Source: Aurelia coerulea (taxonomy: Eukaryota; Cnidaria; Scyphozoa; Semaeostomeae; Ulmaridae). Taken from it: a stretch of DNA of 64,000 nt. The position numbers and the translations under genes were made by a program. Each line of letters starts with the position of its first letter. Within the stretch, counting starts at the first letter, position 1. Shown here piece after piece: positions 10,498 through 23,400 of this stretch. The stretch covers positions 7,896,501-7,960,500 of the forward strand of contig CM076944.1 in the NCBI GenBank assembly GCA_039566865.1, in the 5' to 3' direction. Below the pieces are notes generated by a model that saw nothing but the letters and a program-made list of their open reading frames with translations, searched no databases and was not told where the DNA came from.

Positions 10498-11460
10498 GCG
10501 TCCGTCACCATGAAAGCGCAGAGAAAAAATGCTGAATGAGTTCATGTTCGTTTGTATCAAACAAGATCAAGAAATGTGCGGAACATTTCTTGGCCATAAG
10601 TATTGCCAACAAAAGTTTACTCGTATCAAATGGCTAGACTCACGATTTGAGTCCTTCCAAGTCGCTCATTGAATTGAATTGAAGCTGTTGTTAAGGGGAG
10701 CGAAACAACCGAAAGAAAATGACTCTATGTAATGGCCTGAAAACGGTATTGCGCTCCGAACAGTCATGCTCTTCGTCTTTTAAGATCAATTCGAGTACCA
10801 TTCAAGATATGTCCGCGGGTTGCGACAGTTCTCGATTCCCCGTTGAGGCGGGAGAGTTGATCGCCATTTATGGTTGTGTGATAGGCCGAACCACATTGTT
10901 TATCGTATTTAGAAGAAAGCGACATTCACCTAAATAAATGACAACTGTAATTATTGAATAATTTAAATATGAACACGGTGAATTATTTACATGACCGGCA
11001 ATTCAACTGTATATTCTACGTATATACAACACTTTTGAATCGTCTATAAAACAGAAAAAATAGACTATATAAACATGAACAAACATTTAAAACCACCATG
11101 TAAATAAGAACTAAAATTCTGAAATACTGCACTGTTCAGGAGTGTCACGAGGCGTCAAATATTCGAGGGGAGCGGAGTAATTGTAAATCTATTCGTAAGT
11201 GCTAAAAAATTTGCAAAGCTTTATAAATATGATGGAATACCTATCGATAACAACAATCGGTACAATATGGCCTGAAAATTAAACCTACGCATTTCCAAAT
11301 TATTCGATTCATTGATGGGGTTTTGGCTACCATTACACCCCCAGTTACTGACGCCACTTGACTTCTGCTACTGACTGCAATTCTAGTATTCTTAATTATT
11401 TTCTCATTTTTGACTGCTTCGTTGATGACTTTCTTGTGTTATTCAACGGTTTTCCTTCAC

Positions 11461-11492
11461 CTAGTATCTTCTGGTATCTTGTGTAGATGGAT
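11461..11492 (-). CDS. AKAP9: Candidate terminal coding exon of the PACT gene
   Basis: A strong acceptor (TTTTTCTTTTCAG) ends at 11493. With the G left by the donor at 12976 the frame reads Asp-Pro-Ser-Thr-Gln-Asp-Thr-Arg-Arg-Tyr and then TAG. The phase fits exactly. In the next frame the exon would read 31 residues (starting SIYTRYQK) to a stop at about 11395, but that does not fit the phase of the 12976 donor. No AATAAA was found in the following few hundred bases. The alternative is that the gene ends at 12920. Confidence 0.55.
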
Positions 11493-14400
11493 CTGAAAAG
11501 AAAAATTCAAAGTTAAGAAAACTCTAACATCCATCTGCCAAGAATCTATCCTTACGATGTCTCCTTACGATATCTTTCCTAAATATATATCCTGACGATA
11601 GCTCTTTCAAGAGTGTCTTCCTTTGTCGTGATCTGTTGGAAAATAACCGTCCAACAGGGTCAACAGACTTGAATTCACATTTTTCCCCAGAAACTCGTTT
11701 GCCTATACTTTTATATATTGAGTTTAGACGGCATTTGCATCAAAGAAGTAAGGAGTGCACTTTCAAATACATAATACTTGGACGAAAAGCCACCTAACAA
11801 CGGCAATAGATTCCTTAGATACTCGCACGGATGGGGGAGGGGGGGGGGGGTCTCCATAGTAAAGGTACTTGGGGATGTGCCCAGCTCAAGGGTATATTTG
11901 CCTGTATTTTGACACATTGATAAGTAAGACTTTTGGTTAAACATTGATTTTAGAAAAATCTCCAAAATTCCATTGCAACCTCATTGAGATGATGGCATTG
12001 AAATTTTTATAAACTCGTTGCATAGAATTCCCTGTACGGTTTTTTAAACGGTGGATGCATTTTGCTGACTCGATTGGTCGGTAGACTGACCCCCTCGCTT
12101 TGAAAGTAAAAATTCCACAGAGACCCTCCGCTTGGATTAATCATCTTACACCAGTACATAACGATATCCAATCAAACCCCAATGCCCGGCATGAATATAA
12201 TTAATAGGACGTTCTCTAAGCGGTAGTTTTACGCCACACTTCGTTTTCGTGTGAATTGTCTCATTACGCTGTGAGCTTCTTAACGAGATGATCAAACGCA
12301 TTTCAAAATAGCTTTGCTTAGATCCAATAAGCATAACAAACACGCACGGGAAGCGCAATGCTTTCACGGCGCCAATGTCGGAGCAGGCTTTTGTTTCCTT
12401 AACCAAAATCTTGTTCGATATATTAGTTGTGGTCCGGTGTAAACAACTACTTAGATCTTCATTGCTATATTTCGGCAAGATAAACTGCAAACGGTTTGTA
12501 CTTGACTAATTAAGGCTGAAACGGATGAGGCTAGTATCATAAAGTTTTCTGAAAAGCTAAAGGCTAACGGCAAAGTAGAAAGTTTCTACGCAGAAACAAG
12601 ATAATTTTTATAGAACCGAATGAGCCAAACAGCTTCTTTTTAAATCACCGTTCACAAGGTCAAGGAGGGAACTTCCAACGGTTGTAGCTAGAGAGAATAC
12701 GTGAATCAAGATTTTACAAAATTCATCCACATTTTTGCCTAGCCACACCGAAGGGGCGAATCACTCTGTAAAAATCTCGTACACCGTTGTCAAAATCCTT
12801 TTGTTTTCAACATAAATAAAAAATCCCTGAAATCCCTAAAAATCCCATCGCTAAAAAAATTTCGTATGCCTTTATGGAAGAGTGATACACCCCTCGCCTA
12901 CACCCACTTTATTCCAAGCTTACTCCTTTTCAACATGCAGGCCCTTAAGAAGATCAAAATAATAACAATTCTCACCACTTCCTTGGGCCTTTAGCTTTGC
13001 TTGTAACATTTCAAGTTTCTTTATGTATGCATTTAATGACGTATTAGTTTCTTCAAGGCCAGAAGCTGACATTGATCTGTGGTGCGTGCTCGGTGACTCA
13101 AATGATCTACGGAGGCCAGGACTTTGAGACATAGGACTCCTTGTTCTGGATGATGGTTGGCTGGACTGACCGTTCAAGTAACGAGCATCGCTGTCCATTA
13201 CTGGAGGAGAGTTGCGACTGACTTTGGGTGACGCAGGTCTTGGGTAAGCTCGAGGTGGACTTCGATCTAGATCGCGTACTGTAGTGTACTTACTACGTTC
13301 TTCATCCTTTGTTCTGTCTCGCCGTCCTCTTCTTGAGCGGCTTGTCACGTGCTCAGTATCTCTCCCCTTTCTCTGTAACTCGTTGTCTTGTCTTTGCTTT
13401 CTGTGACCATGTCCATTTGTGGTAGTTTTAGTTTTCGCTTCAGCTCCCTTGCTAACAGTTCTGCCTTCACGTGAATCCTCTGATGCATCGTCAGACCCCC
13501 GGTCTCTATTTCTCTTAGAATGGGAGTATCGCTGTGATGAAACATTCTTCTCTGGTGACGATTCCGGGGGTGCTGATGGACTTGCGTTTGAATCTCCGCT
13601 TTTCCTTGATTTAACAGTAATTTTCGCTACAGATCTGCTCCACTTCTTGACCAGGAACTTCATTCTTGACGTTGCAATGATGACTCTTGCAGCAGTCCTA
13701 AACCGCATGAATGCGCGGGATTTCCCGTATTCACGTGGTCTGATTGTCCCATCAGGATTGGTGCCGTCATTCATTTTTGCGATCATCGATAACGTGATTG
13801 CTTCTGTTTCTTGGAAACCACCAAGCAGGAAGAGTAGGTATTTCTTCTGGTAGATCAATGCTTTGCGGAAGCTTTCAGCTCGCAGGCAACGTCCATACAA
13901 TTTCTGGATCTGGAAAGAAGACAATTTACATGATTTAATATGAAACTAGCAAGTCAATTCATTTTCATTTAATACCATTTACACACATATCAACACTTCA
14001 ACAAATTAAATGCTATATAACATAAATTTACCATAATAAAAACATTAAGAATAAAAACCTACAACCCAATCATTGCTGTTCTTCCAGGGAGTTGTGTATG
14101 AGAGTGTAGCTCTTAGATACGTTTTAAGTTGTTTTTTAAAACGATAGTGTCGGTAGCTCACGAATTTCGGCAGGTGCATCATTCCATAGCTAAAGAGCTA
14201 GTGAAAGAATTTTTCTGCATATTCAGTCCTATATCTAGGTTTACAGTGCCTCGTATTGTATCATCATCAAAATTTACTTTTGGTAGCCTGAATTGAAAAA
14301 TAGCTAAATTATAGCAAATTAAGGTCTATTTTACAAAATTTTACAATATCTGAAGTAAATTTCTCAAGAAATGTACAATATATATATATTACAAGACAAT

Positions 14401-17400
14401 TATAGGTCGAGTGTAGTGTGAGGAATAAGTATAATGGTAACATGGTTTTCAACAAATATTTCGCAAACGCAACATAGTTGGGCGAATCTGTGCAAGAACA
14501 GTCAGTTATGGTGCAAGTTTTTATCCTCATTGTCTATCTGAGTGGAACATGCTTGATCCTGAAAGCAGATCATTACCCACAGTAAGTGCATTCAAGAACA
14601 AATTATCATCTCTTATTCGTCCCCCTGTAAAATCGGTTTTCAGTATTCACGATCCAAAAGGTTTAGCAATTCTTACACAGTTACGTGTGGGTCTTAGCAA
14701 ACTAAATCTCCACAAAAACAGGCACAATTTTAAGGATACAGTAGATCCAATGTGCTCAATAAACGATGGCATTGAGGATATGGAACATTATTTGCTGTTC
14801 TGTCACTTGTATGTTGTTTGCAGACGTGATCTTCTCAACAGTGTCAATGCAATATTGCACCAACATGGCCTGTCAAACCTTTCTAACAAAATTATGCTTA
14901 GAGTTTTGTTGTATGGCGATGAAAGGCTGCCAATTGTCTCGAATACAGAAATCATCAAGGCAACTCTGAAATACATTCATGCATCAGAACGTTTCCGATA
15001 AATCGCTGCAATTGTTTCCTCTCGCAAACAGTTTCCCTTTTTTTTCATTACGTGATTTTTCTTTTATAGTCTTGTTATTTGTTTCTTTTATATTTGTTGT
15101 CAAAGTCTGTTCCAAAATAGTAACAGGTAAGGCTTTCTCCTCCGACAATCACTATTACTCATGCATATCTCGATATTCATCGAAATTTTCCGAATGTCTG
15201 GCCTGGCGTCTATTTTGGGACAAACTTTGAGTTAATTTTAAATGGCCGCAGGGTTGTTGTGAAATTCCATGCTCCCTGTGGCATCGTTGTGTAATCGTAT
15301 GTGATTGTGTGTATGTAGGTTGTATTTGTAGTTTAGATATATTGTAAATATTATGATCATATAAAAAAAAATAATTCATCGCTCAAAATCAGGTAAGAGC
15401 TTCACCTAATGCATTTTGCTCACTTTCATTGGAATGAGTAAATTTTAGAAAGAAAAACTGCAAAGATAAATCATTTTCCAGAAAACAAATTAACCCTATA
15501 GACAATCTTAAATTTGAAGAACAACAGGCCTAATATGGACACTTCGAATGGTTCCTGTGTCGACATTTTCAAGAGAACCTTTTGCATGAATCAGATACAC
15601 TTTCTCGCTGTTTTAGAAATAATAAATTTTGTGCTACGCAAAATTGCAGTGCTATTCACCCAAGACACTTTCAGGCTTCACATGCAGCTGATAAAGGCTT
15701 GGCTTGACCTATCTATCAATGCAATATTGTTCATCAACTTATTAATAGTACGTACATTTTGATTAGTACAGTTAGTTCTTGAAGTTCGCCAAATGTTGCA
15801 AACATTTAATCAAAATAATAAGAAAAATATAAAAAGTTGCCCTTACTTAAAAACAGACAATCATGCTAACAGTACTAGTTAATCCCCCCTGGGCAGATAC
15901 TACCAGGAAGTGGGCATGCTCGGTGCATCAGCCCTTAACTGCCTGGAAAATATTCCTTTTAATGTGGGTGACAACACTGGGAAAATATTTCCCGCCTGAT
16001 GCACCTGCCCGTTGACGAAAAGGTCTCCGGGAGAGGAAAAAGGAAAAAGAACTAAGAAAGAAGAAGAAAGGAGGAGTGCGTGGGTGGGTAACAAATAAAA
16101 CCAGCAAATAATCTGCTCTGAGTTGAAGGAAACTAAAAACGAGTGATGAAAAGCCCTTGGTATCCTAACTTAGCACACCCATAAAGAGTTCCCGGATGGA
16201 ATGATGCAAGGCGACCTGCCCGGAAGGAATGGCCACGGGATGGAGGGATGATAACCACAACATTACTACCCTTAGTTAGATTAACTCAGTTTAAACAAGG
16301 TCTAAACCTCATTTAAGTTTACATGTTTTGCTAGTGAGAAATAAAAAACTTTGCAAAAACTAAACACCGTCAGGATATATTAGCTGAATCTGATCTGAAG
16401 AGCTATTAAAAACTGCAGATGTTTTTGCTCTCTGATACAAACATGAACATTGTTCCACAACTATGCAGCATTTGGAACGTATGAAAATTCATAGATGTTT
16501 GTACGACAATAAGGTATCTAGAGAGCTGCTTGAGATGCTGTGCACGTAATATTTGACTGAATGAATCTTTCTTGCGGAATGTCAATGAGATGAAGGAAAA
16601 TTATACCGGGTGAGTCAGAAAAAGGAATCCCCGTTTGAAAGGTCACGACTCCCTGGATATCAAGACAATGATATCGGCAAATATACAGTTTTATGGTAGA
16701 AATGTTCAAATCTACTATAAAATTTACCTGACTGAAATCGGCTACTCCATTCTGACATTATGAGGGATTTTCTCCAGAAAGCCTCTTCAAAAAACCTTCA
16801 AAACATGCCCAAAATCATGAACAGATTTCCCTAACATTTCTGCCTTGCAATGCCTTACAGCAATGACTTGTGGACGCTTTAGCACGTGCTATCCTCTTGG
16901 GAGGATGAACAAGTCCTCTCCCTGGTATCGATGAAATATTGAGGGGGATTCCATTCTCCCAAGAGGACAAAATACTTGAATTTATGTGAGTGTCATCAAT
17001 TTTAGGAAGGAAAATGTGCTCATTGTTTTCATTTGTTTTTGCAGGTTTTTGAAGGGGCTTTCTGCAGAAAATCACCCATATCCTCGGGAAGGAATGGCCG
17101 ATTAAGGCCGGGTAAATTACTGAACCTAATTGAACATATTGGCAATAAAACAAGACATTTTTCAATATATTGCTTTGATATTCATGGAGCAGTGGCCTTC
17201 CAAGCGGGGATCCTTTTTTCTGACTCACCCGGTATATGATTTTATTGCTTTTGCCTTGGCCTTCAGGATCACTTAACATGAATAACAAGAGATGATCAAT
17301 GGATATCAACAAACCTTTTGCAAAGTCCATCCAGCATCTGAAACTTTATTATTGTTGGTATTATCTTCAGATGGTGATTCAGGCTCAGGTCTTGACTGTG

Positions 17401-20400
17401 AATTCTTCAAATTCGCATTCTCGATTGATGCCATATTAAGCGCTTGTTCTAACGCATTTCTCTCAGCTTCCCATTTCAATTCTTCAGATTTCAAACGTAA
17501 TTTGGCCTCCTTACTTGCATCTTGTGCTTCTTCAAGTTCTGCCTCTCTCTTTCTATATTCCATCACTTGCTCTTCTAGTGAAGCCAACGTACTTCGGAAT
17601 TCAGATTTCTCTTTAACCAGTTTACGAATGTGATCTCTTAGTTCTTCGTTCTTGTTATGAGCTTGTTCGAGTCGTGCAAGAGGGGAATTTGATGACTGGT
17701 CATCTCGCTCAAGAGCTCGGACATCTCGTTGCAGCTCGTTGAGTTCTTGGAGTAATGCGGCTAAAGCATCATAGGTTGATTGTAATTCTTTGATATGTCT
17801 TTCAGAAGGACGTTCTGCACCATATGTCATTCTATTAATCAAGCAGAGGAGAGATTAGCATGCAATAACGTGAAAAATGACAATGAATGCACAAGACACA
17901 AGAGGACACAAGGTTGAAGGGCTGTACAAGCCAAACTTCCAAAAATCCTAAACTTTCTCCCCCTAATGCAGGCAAGTAGCACCAGATACAGTGCAAATGA
18001 AGATGTTTTCTACATATTTGAACCCCGTAGAATTCGCCATCAACGATTATAAAGATACAGCTGGATTCTGAGCGACGAGTTTCAGATGTGTTTAACCTAA
18101 ACACACGAAATGCAACAGGCAGGGGTGATATTGGCCAGCTGATCTTTATCTTTGTTTACAAAAATCTTGTACAGCCCCTTTAAAAGCAAGTGCAACTGAA
18201 TCAAATGACAAAACAAAGGACGATAGCACCTTGCTTGTTCTTCGGTTCAAGTCTTTCCTAATCTCAGTTTAAATATCTCAGTTTCAAAAACAAATGTTTT
18301 ACAATCCAAATGATAACAATATGAGTGCACCAAATTAAACACCCTTACAACTTATTCGTTACTTTCAGTCACAGACTTCAGCAGAGACGTAAGAACCGGG
18401 GGAGGTGCACTAGGGGTACGTCCCCCTGAGATTTTGCAACTATAATAAAACATGCCGTTTCTTTTATGGGAAGGACCCATTTAGCTTAATAAAAAATGCC
18501 CCTGAAGTGTCGCACCCCCCAAGTTTAGGGTGCTTTCTATGGCCTTGGACTTCAGCAAAAATTATATGCTGATACTTTCCTGCTAGCTTCAAGAGAATAA
18601 AAGGGTAATCTTGAACGTTCAATAAACAGTCAAAATATCACGCACCTTGATTCTTAGGAACCTTCGGACAAGAAAAACCGATCAGTTGCGCAGATTCTAG
18701 TTTTCTCCCTCTATCCTGTCCAGTCCAAGAGTATGCATGCAGGCTACTGTGGTACAGCATTGCACTACGCGTTTTGATATAACATACGATAAAGGCAAGT
18801 AAAATTATTCGTAGTAAATATTTGTACAAATCAAGGGCACATACCTTTGTTGTTCATTTGCAATAACGTCTTGACAATGTGTGACCAAGTTATTACAACG
18901 ATTGAGCAACGGATCCATAACTCTTGAAGATACAGAGTACTGACTCTTTGGACTCGTTTTCGGAGTGACCTCTCTTTCAGCCTGACTTCCATCAATCTGG
19001 TCCATGGATTCTCTCATTCTTTCGAACTGGCTTCGAGATGTTTCGTATTTCAGCTGAAAACAGAAAGGGAATTGAATGAAATCTATCTACAAAATCATAA
19101 AGGGGAGAAAACAACAGACTTGGAACGTGTAAGAGGCATGTTTTCAAGTTTAAGCTCACAGGCTTCAGGTCATCTCTACGTCTTGTTTGAATACTGGAAA
19201 TACGGAAAGTTATCTATCTATCCTTCAAAGATCCTTGGCAAACCAATGTTTGAAAAGAGATCAACGTCGAGAAACAACGAGCATGGGGGCAAAACAACTG
19301 TTTTAAATCCGATTACAAATGGTTTACAAACTTTGTCAGTGGGCCATTAGGTTTCAGGCATGTTGATTTGGATTCTGGGGATGTACGATTTAAACAAAAA
19401 GCCTTTCTGAAAAGATCTTGAACGAAGAAGCAAAATCTAATAGCTGTAACTGATCGTATTGAACAAAAGAACCATTTATGAAATATTTTCGCCTGACACT
19501 GATCAAACCAAATTGTAAGAAAATTGCTAATTTCAAAACTGCATTATTTCCATTCGCATTTCTTCGCCTTTGGATCTTACTTACGATTTTTCGTGACCAG
19601 TGTCAGATGAAAACGAAACAAAAGGATTTGAGAGACTGGGAAACTTGGCTGAAAAGTATACCTGTACACTATTAAGAGCTTCTTTGAGCTGTCTGCTTGT
19701 TGCTCGTTCCCTTTCAATTTCATCACCAGACATTCGTTTGGATTTCTCAACAATCTCGTTCATCTGCTCTGCATTTTGCTTCTTGAGCTCTGATAAAAAG
19801 AAATATGTACAGACAGAAGCCGATAAAGTGTGGGAACTGGGGAACGCCGTTCCCAGGAAACTTTTGACAAGATTTTTAGGCGGCAGGGAATTTTTGGGAA
19901 AAGGCTGAATATCTATGCTGCCTTCGAAACACAAGAATCTGTCATTAACAAAATTAAATCGCTGAAGTAACTGTATCTAAGCAGAATCTTGACAAAGAAG
20001 CTTATCTAGAATCTAGAAAAAGATAGGTTGCCATAATTAATAGATTTCGTCAATGCCAGTCTATCATTGAGCTGTTCAGTCGCTGTTTGTGCATAGTGCT
20101 TTTCATTTAAAGGGTCTGTTTCATCCAGCATGCCCTGCACGTGCCGTCTCTTGGTTGTCCTTTGTTTTTGCCATTATCTGGGCCCATGAAAATGGAGACA
20201 ACAAAGGCCAACCAAGAGACGGCACGTGCAAGGCATGCTGGATGAAACAGACCCTTTAAAGGAAAGAATAAAGTTACAACCAATTCTGTATCTGCATTTT
20301 CGTTGCTCTTCACGAAGAACGTTATGTATATTTGCTACTCACCTACATTTACCGTGCCTATTTTGGAGCTAACTACCTACTAGTAATCTTTCTTTAACTT

Positions 20401-23400
20401 GCAGGCATTAATACAAGCCTTTCCGTGTTATGCTGAGTTTAAACCTTAATTTGTTGGAATATGAATGTGTTCAATTTCATCAAGTAGTATGTGAGATATG
20501 TTCTACTTGCAACCTTGACGAGCCACACTATACAATGTCAATGTGCATGCACCGTTCCAGTTACTGCACGAAAAAGACATCTCCCCGGTAAGATGGAAAA
20601 ATGTTCCAAATGATTATTTTTTGGGTCGAAATCTTACTTACACAGTAACCGGAAAGATGTATACTAAATGTGTATACACCATTCCCGTTACTGCAAGAGA
20701 AGGGCATTTTCCTAAGGCTTCAAAAAAAATTCCAACATTTTGTTTTTCAAGTAAGTTTCAATTCATGCAAATCCAGCCAGTACTCTTGGTACTACGATTT
20801 TCAAACGTCTGCAATTTTTTGGCGCATCCGGTAAAATATCTGTTATAGTAATGTATACATCTATGGAGAGTAGAGGATTCATCCAAGAACGTGCATTTGA
20901 AAATGAAATAAGCTGCGAAATCGCGTTTACAGGTTCTCATAAAAATAAGGAAGTTGCACAGACGTTGGCAGAACATTTTAGACCCGGTTCGGAAAATTAC
21001 AATTATTGTACTTAATATTTCTATAAAAAAGGATAAAACTGCTCGAAAGAAAATTTGCAAAGAATAACGTTTTGAAAGCAATATGACGTGTACCATATGC
21101 AAAGAAGACAGGATATAGGACCAGCCCAATTTTTACCTGCTATTTTCATAGCTGCTTCTGACTGCTGCGTCATCATTTCAGCCTCATAACTTGTGATCTT
21201 CGCTTTTGCTCTTTCCAATTCACTCTTAAGACTCTTCAGATTTCCTGTGGCATTCTCCAGCTTTTCTTTCAACTTCTCTCTCTCCATAGAATCCTGCTGT
21301 CCTTTTTCCACAGCCTCCTCTTGTTGACTTTTCTGTTCCTTTAATGCAGCCTCGTTTTCCATTCTTCGTTTTTTCTCAGCTTCGAACAATTTGCTCATTT
21401 CATCTAAATTCTTTTGGTAACGCTCTGCAATCTTTTCCAGTCTTTGTCGCTCATTTTTCTCCTGTGAAGCCTTCAATTTCTGTTCCTCGCAAAGATCTTC
21501 GATTTTCTTGGCGTGTTTCTGCTCAATCTCAACAGCCTAGTTAATGAAACGCAGACGTGATTAAACACCAAAATGAAGTAAAATATGAGTACTTTGATGA
21601 TATGAATTGAATGAAGCACAAATTTAGTATCAAATCTTATATTGTGATACTACCTTAATTTTCTGTCATATCTAACCAGTCACGTGTTACCTCTCCTTTT
21701 CAAATCGTTGTACAAATTTAGATTTTGAATGTAACATTTGCATAACAGCTCTGAAGAAGTGTTGCATGGCAGGGCAGGACGAAATATTGGCAAATATACA
21801 TATATTATTCAAATTCATACACATTCGGTATTGTTTCTTCCTTGCATTGCGGTGAACGGAAGTACATTCTAAGGGCAAAACGGAGTAGAAGTCCTTTAGT
21901 TTGAAAAGATGGCTGTCCAGCTAATAAAGCAAACAGCCCGTTCAGGCAGCCTCCCCACGAATATACTTATAATATGTAGCTTTATCACAAACCTGCAACA
22001 GACGACTCTTTTCTTCAGTAATATCCCTGACCACTTCAGTAAGTTCTTGATTTTTAATTGTCTCCACTGCCAACAAATTTTCAAATTCATCAACATTCGA
22101 TTTTTCTCGTGAAGTCAACTCAGCAAACTGTTCTCTTTCAGTCTCCAAAGCCTTCTGCAATTCTAGCGATCGTTGTTTCTCATTTTGCAGTTGCTGCTCA
22201 AGATTTTCGTTCTTGGAATGTTCTTTTGCCGTTGATTTCCTTGAAAATATTTCGTAAACATTTGGTAAAGTTTTTGCAAAACTATAAGGAAAGCCGCCAA
22301 CACAACCGACAACTATTTGAATTCAATAATGCTGGACAAATCATTTCTTTACAAGAAAGCAAGAAACTTCTAAACGATAAAGATGTTCGTGAATTTCAAG
22401 AAATAGATACAGTGCATGCCTTGTGCAAATTAATATGGCAAGGATTCTTTACATTGTGATAATGATTTTTGAGCCATATGAAAGACTGTAAATGTTTCTA
22501 AACGAGAATTCTTAGCTAGGAATACCATGATAATATGCACAAGGTATGTACTGCATGCGATATCCTCTAAAATTGTGTAGGATGTTTCATTTCTATCATA
22601 TCGTCTGGTTGAAGCGCTAACCACTAGGCCAACCTAGCACCTAACAGACGAGTGTAAAACATATTCATGGAAATGTTTCCCTCGAAAAACAACTTCCGTT
22701 TAATCACTATTAGCCTCTTTTCGTTCTATTTCTAAAGAAAGTTCTGCTGGTTGCTGGTGTGTGGAGGAATCTATTTGACTTTAGGAGAGCTCAAAACAGA
22801 ATACATTTGGAAATTTGCTTCCAAAATTTGGCTTGTAATTTACCAATTATATGATTCAACTGTCATAATATAAGACTGTTTTACATCAAAAGACAATGTT
22901 AACAATGGGGCTTTAGGCAGACAATGAAACGCAGTCCTTTTCACTTTCACATACTAGTTTATCAGTAAAACAACAAGCAGTTCGAAACAGTTACTAAATG
23001 ACTGCGAAAACAAAAATAAAACTGGGAGAGTTAATCCTTCAAAAACAAGCGATTATATCTTTATTGGTTCCAACTTTATTACTTATAATTCTCCTTCATA
23101 AGAATAATTCTCCTTTGTGTATTTTCTCCTTCGGGAAACTTGATTACACAATTCTCCTTTACATAACCGTAAGCATATCCGGAGCATCTTGACCTATCAT
23201 CTGACAAGGACGAGCGATTTTGCCCAATAATTTGGTATAAAAAAGTAGCATAATTCCGCAACATTGTAAGAATTGTCAGATCATAATTCCGTTGGTGAAA
23301 GCCTGGACCATGATTCCACAAATCACGAAACATTTCCTTTAATTTCTATACTTTTGCAGCCAATTCTCCAGAACAGGGCCAATAATTCCACAAACTGTCT

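Larger units (their letters stand above)
7582..11460. other. Intergenic region with foldback elements, SINE piece and a direct duplication
   Basis: No gene is convincing. It contains an element with GCGAGGGGCAAA-type ends (about 8772-9130), a palindromic MITE (9264-9451), a tRNA-like SINE (about 9465-9560), two related 215-bp segments (9648-9868 and 10282-10497) and GGTTAAGGTGGCTC repeats (about 10013-10165). An open frame at 10719-10937 on the plus strand has no recognisable feature. Confidence 0.55.
11493..12919. other. Last intron or 3' flank of the PACT gene
   Basis: No repeat of known type is seen over 11500-12650 apart from a G run near 11833-11850. A minus-strand open frame of 114 codons (12490-12146) has no start context or domain that I recognise. 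A foldback element fills 12745-12897. Confidence 0.5.
13910..17314. other. Intron before the PACT exon
   Basis: Besides two LINE 3' ends (13960-14305 and 14440-15372) and a 628-bp transposon (16607-17234), the stretch 15380-16600 shows no recognisable feature. The short frames in it have no domain. Confidence 0.6.
19790..21136. other. Intron with palindromic MITE and a duplicated segment
   Basis: It holds a TTAA-bounded MITE (20106-20260), a tandem pair of related pieces (about 20550-20610 and 20675-20745, both with CCGTTACTGCA-type cores) and a repeat end GGCGCATCCGGTA at about 20820-20835. Confidence 0.55.

Noticed and set aside
10719..10937. 72-codon plus-strand frame
   Set aside because: No recognisable domain and no splice or poly(A) context.
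12146..12490. 114-codon minus-strand frame near the gene end
   Set aside because: No domain, no splice context and no start signal; the coding look is weak.
16815..17330. 171-codon minus-strand open frame
   Set aside because: It runs through the end of a non-autonomous transposon; the YRVSQKK-like part is a translation of the terminal repeat.
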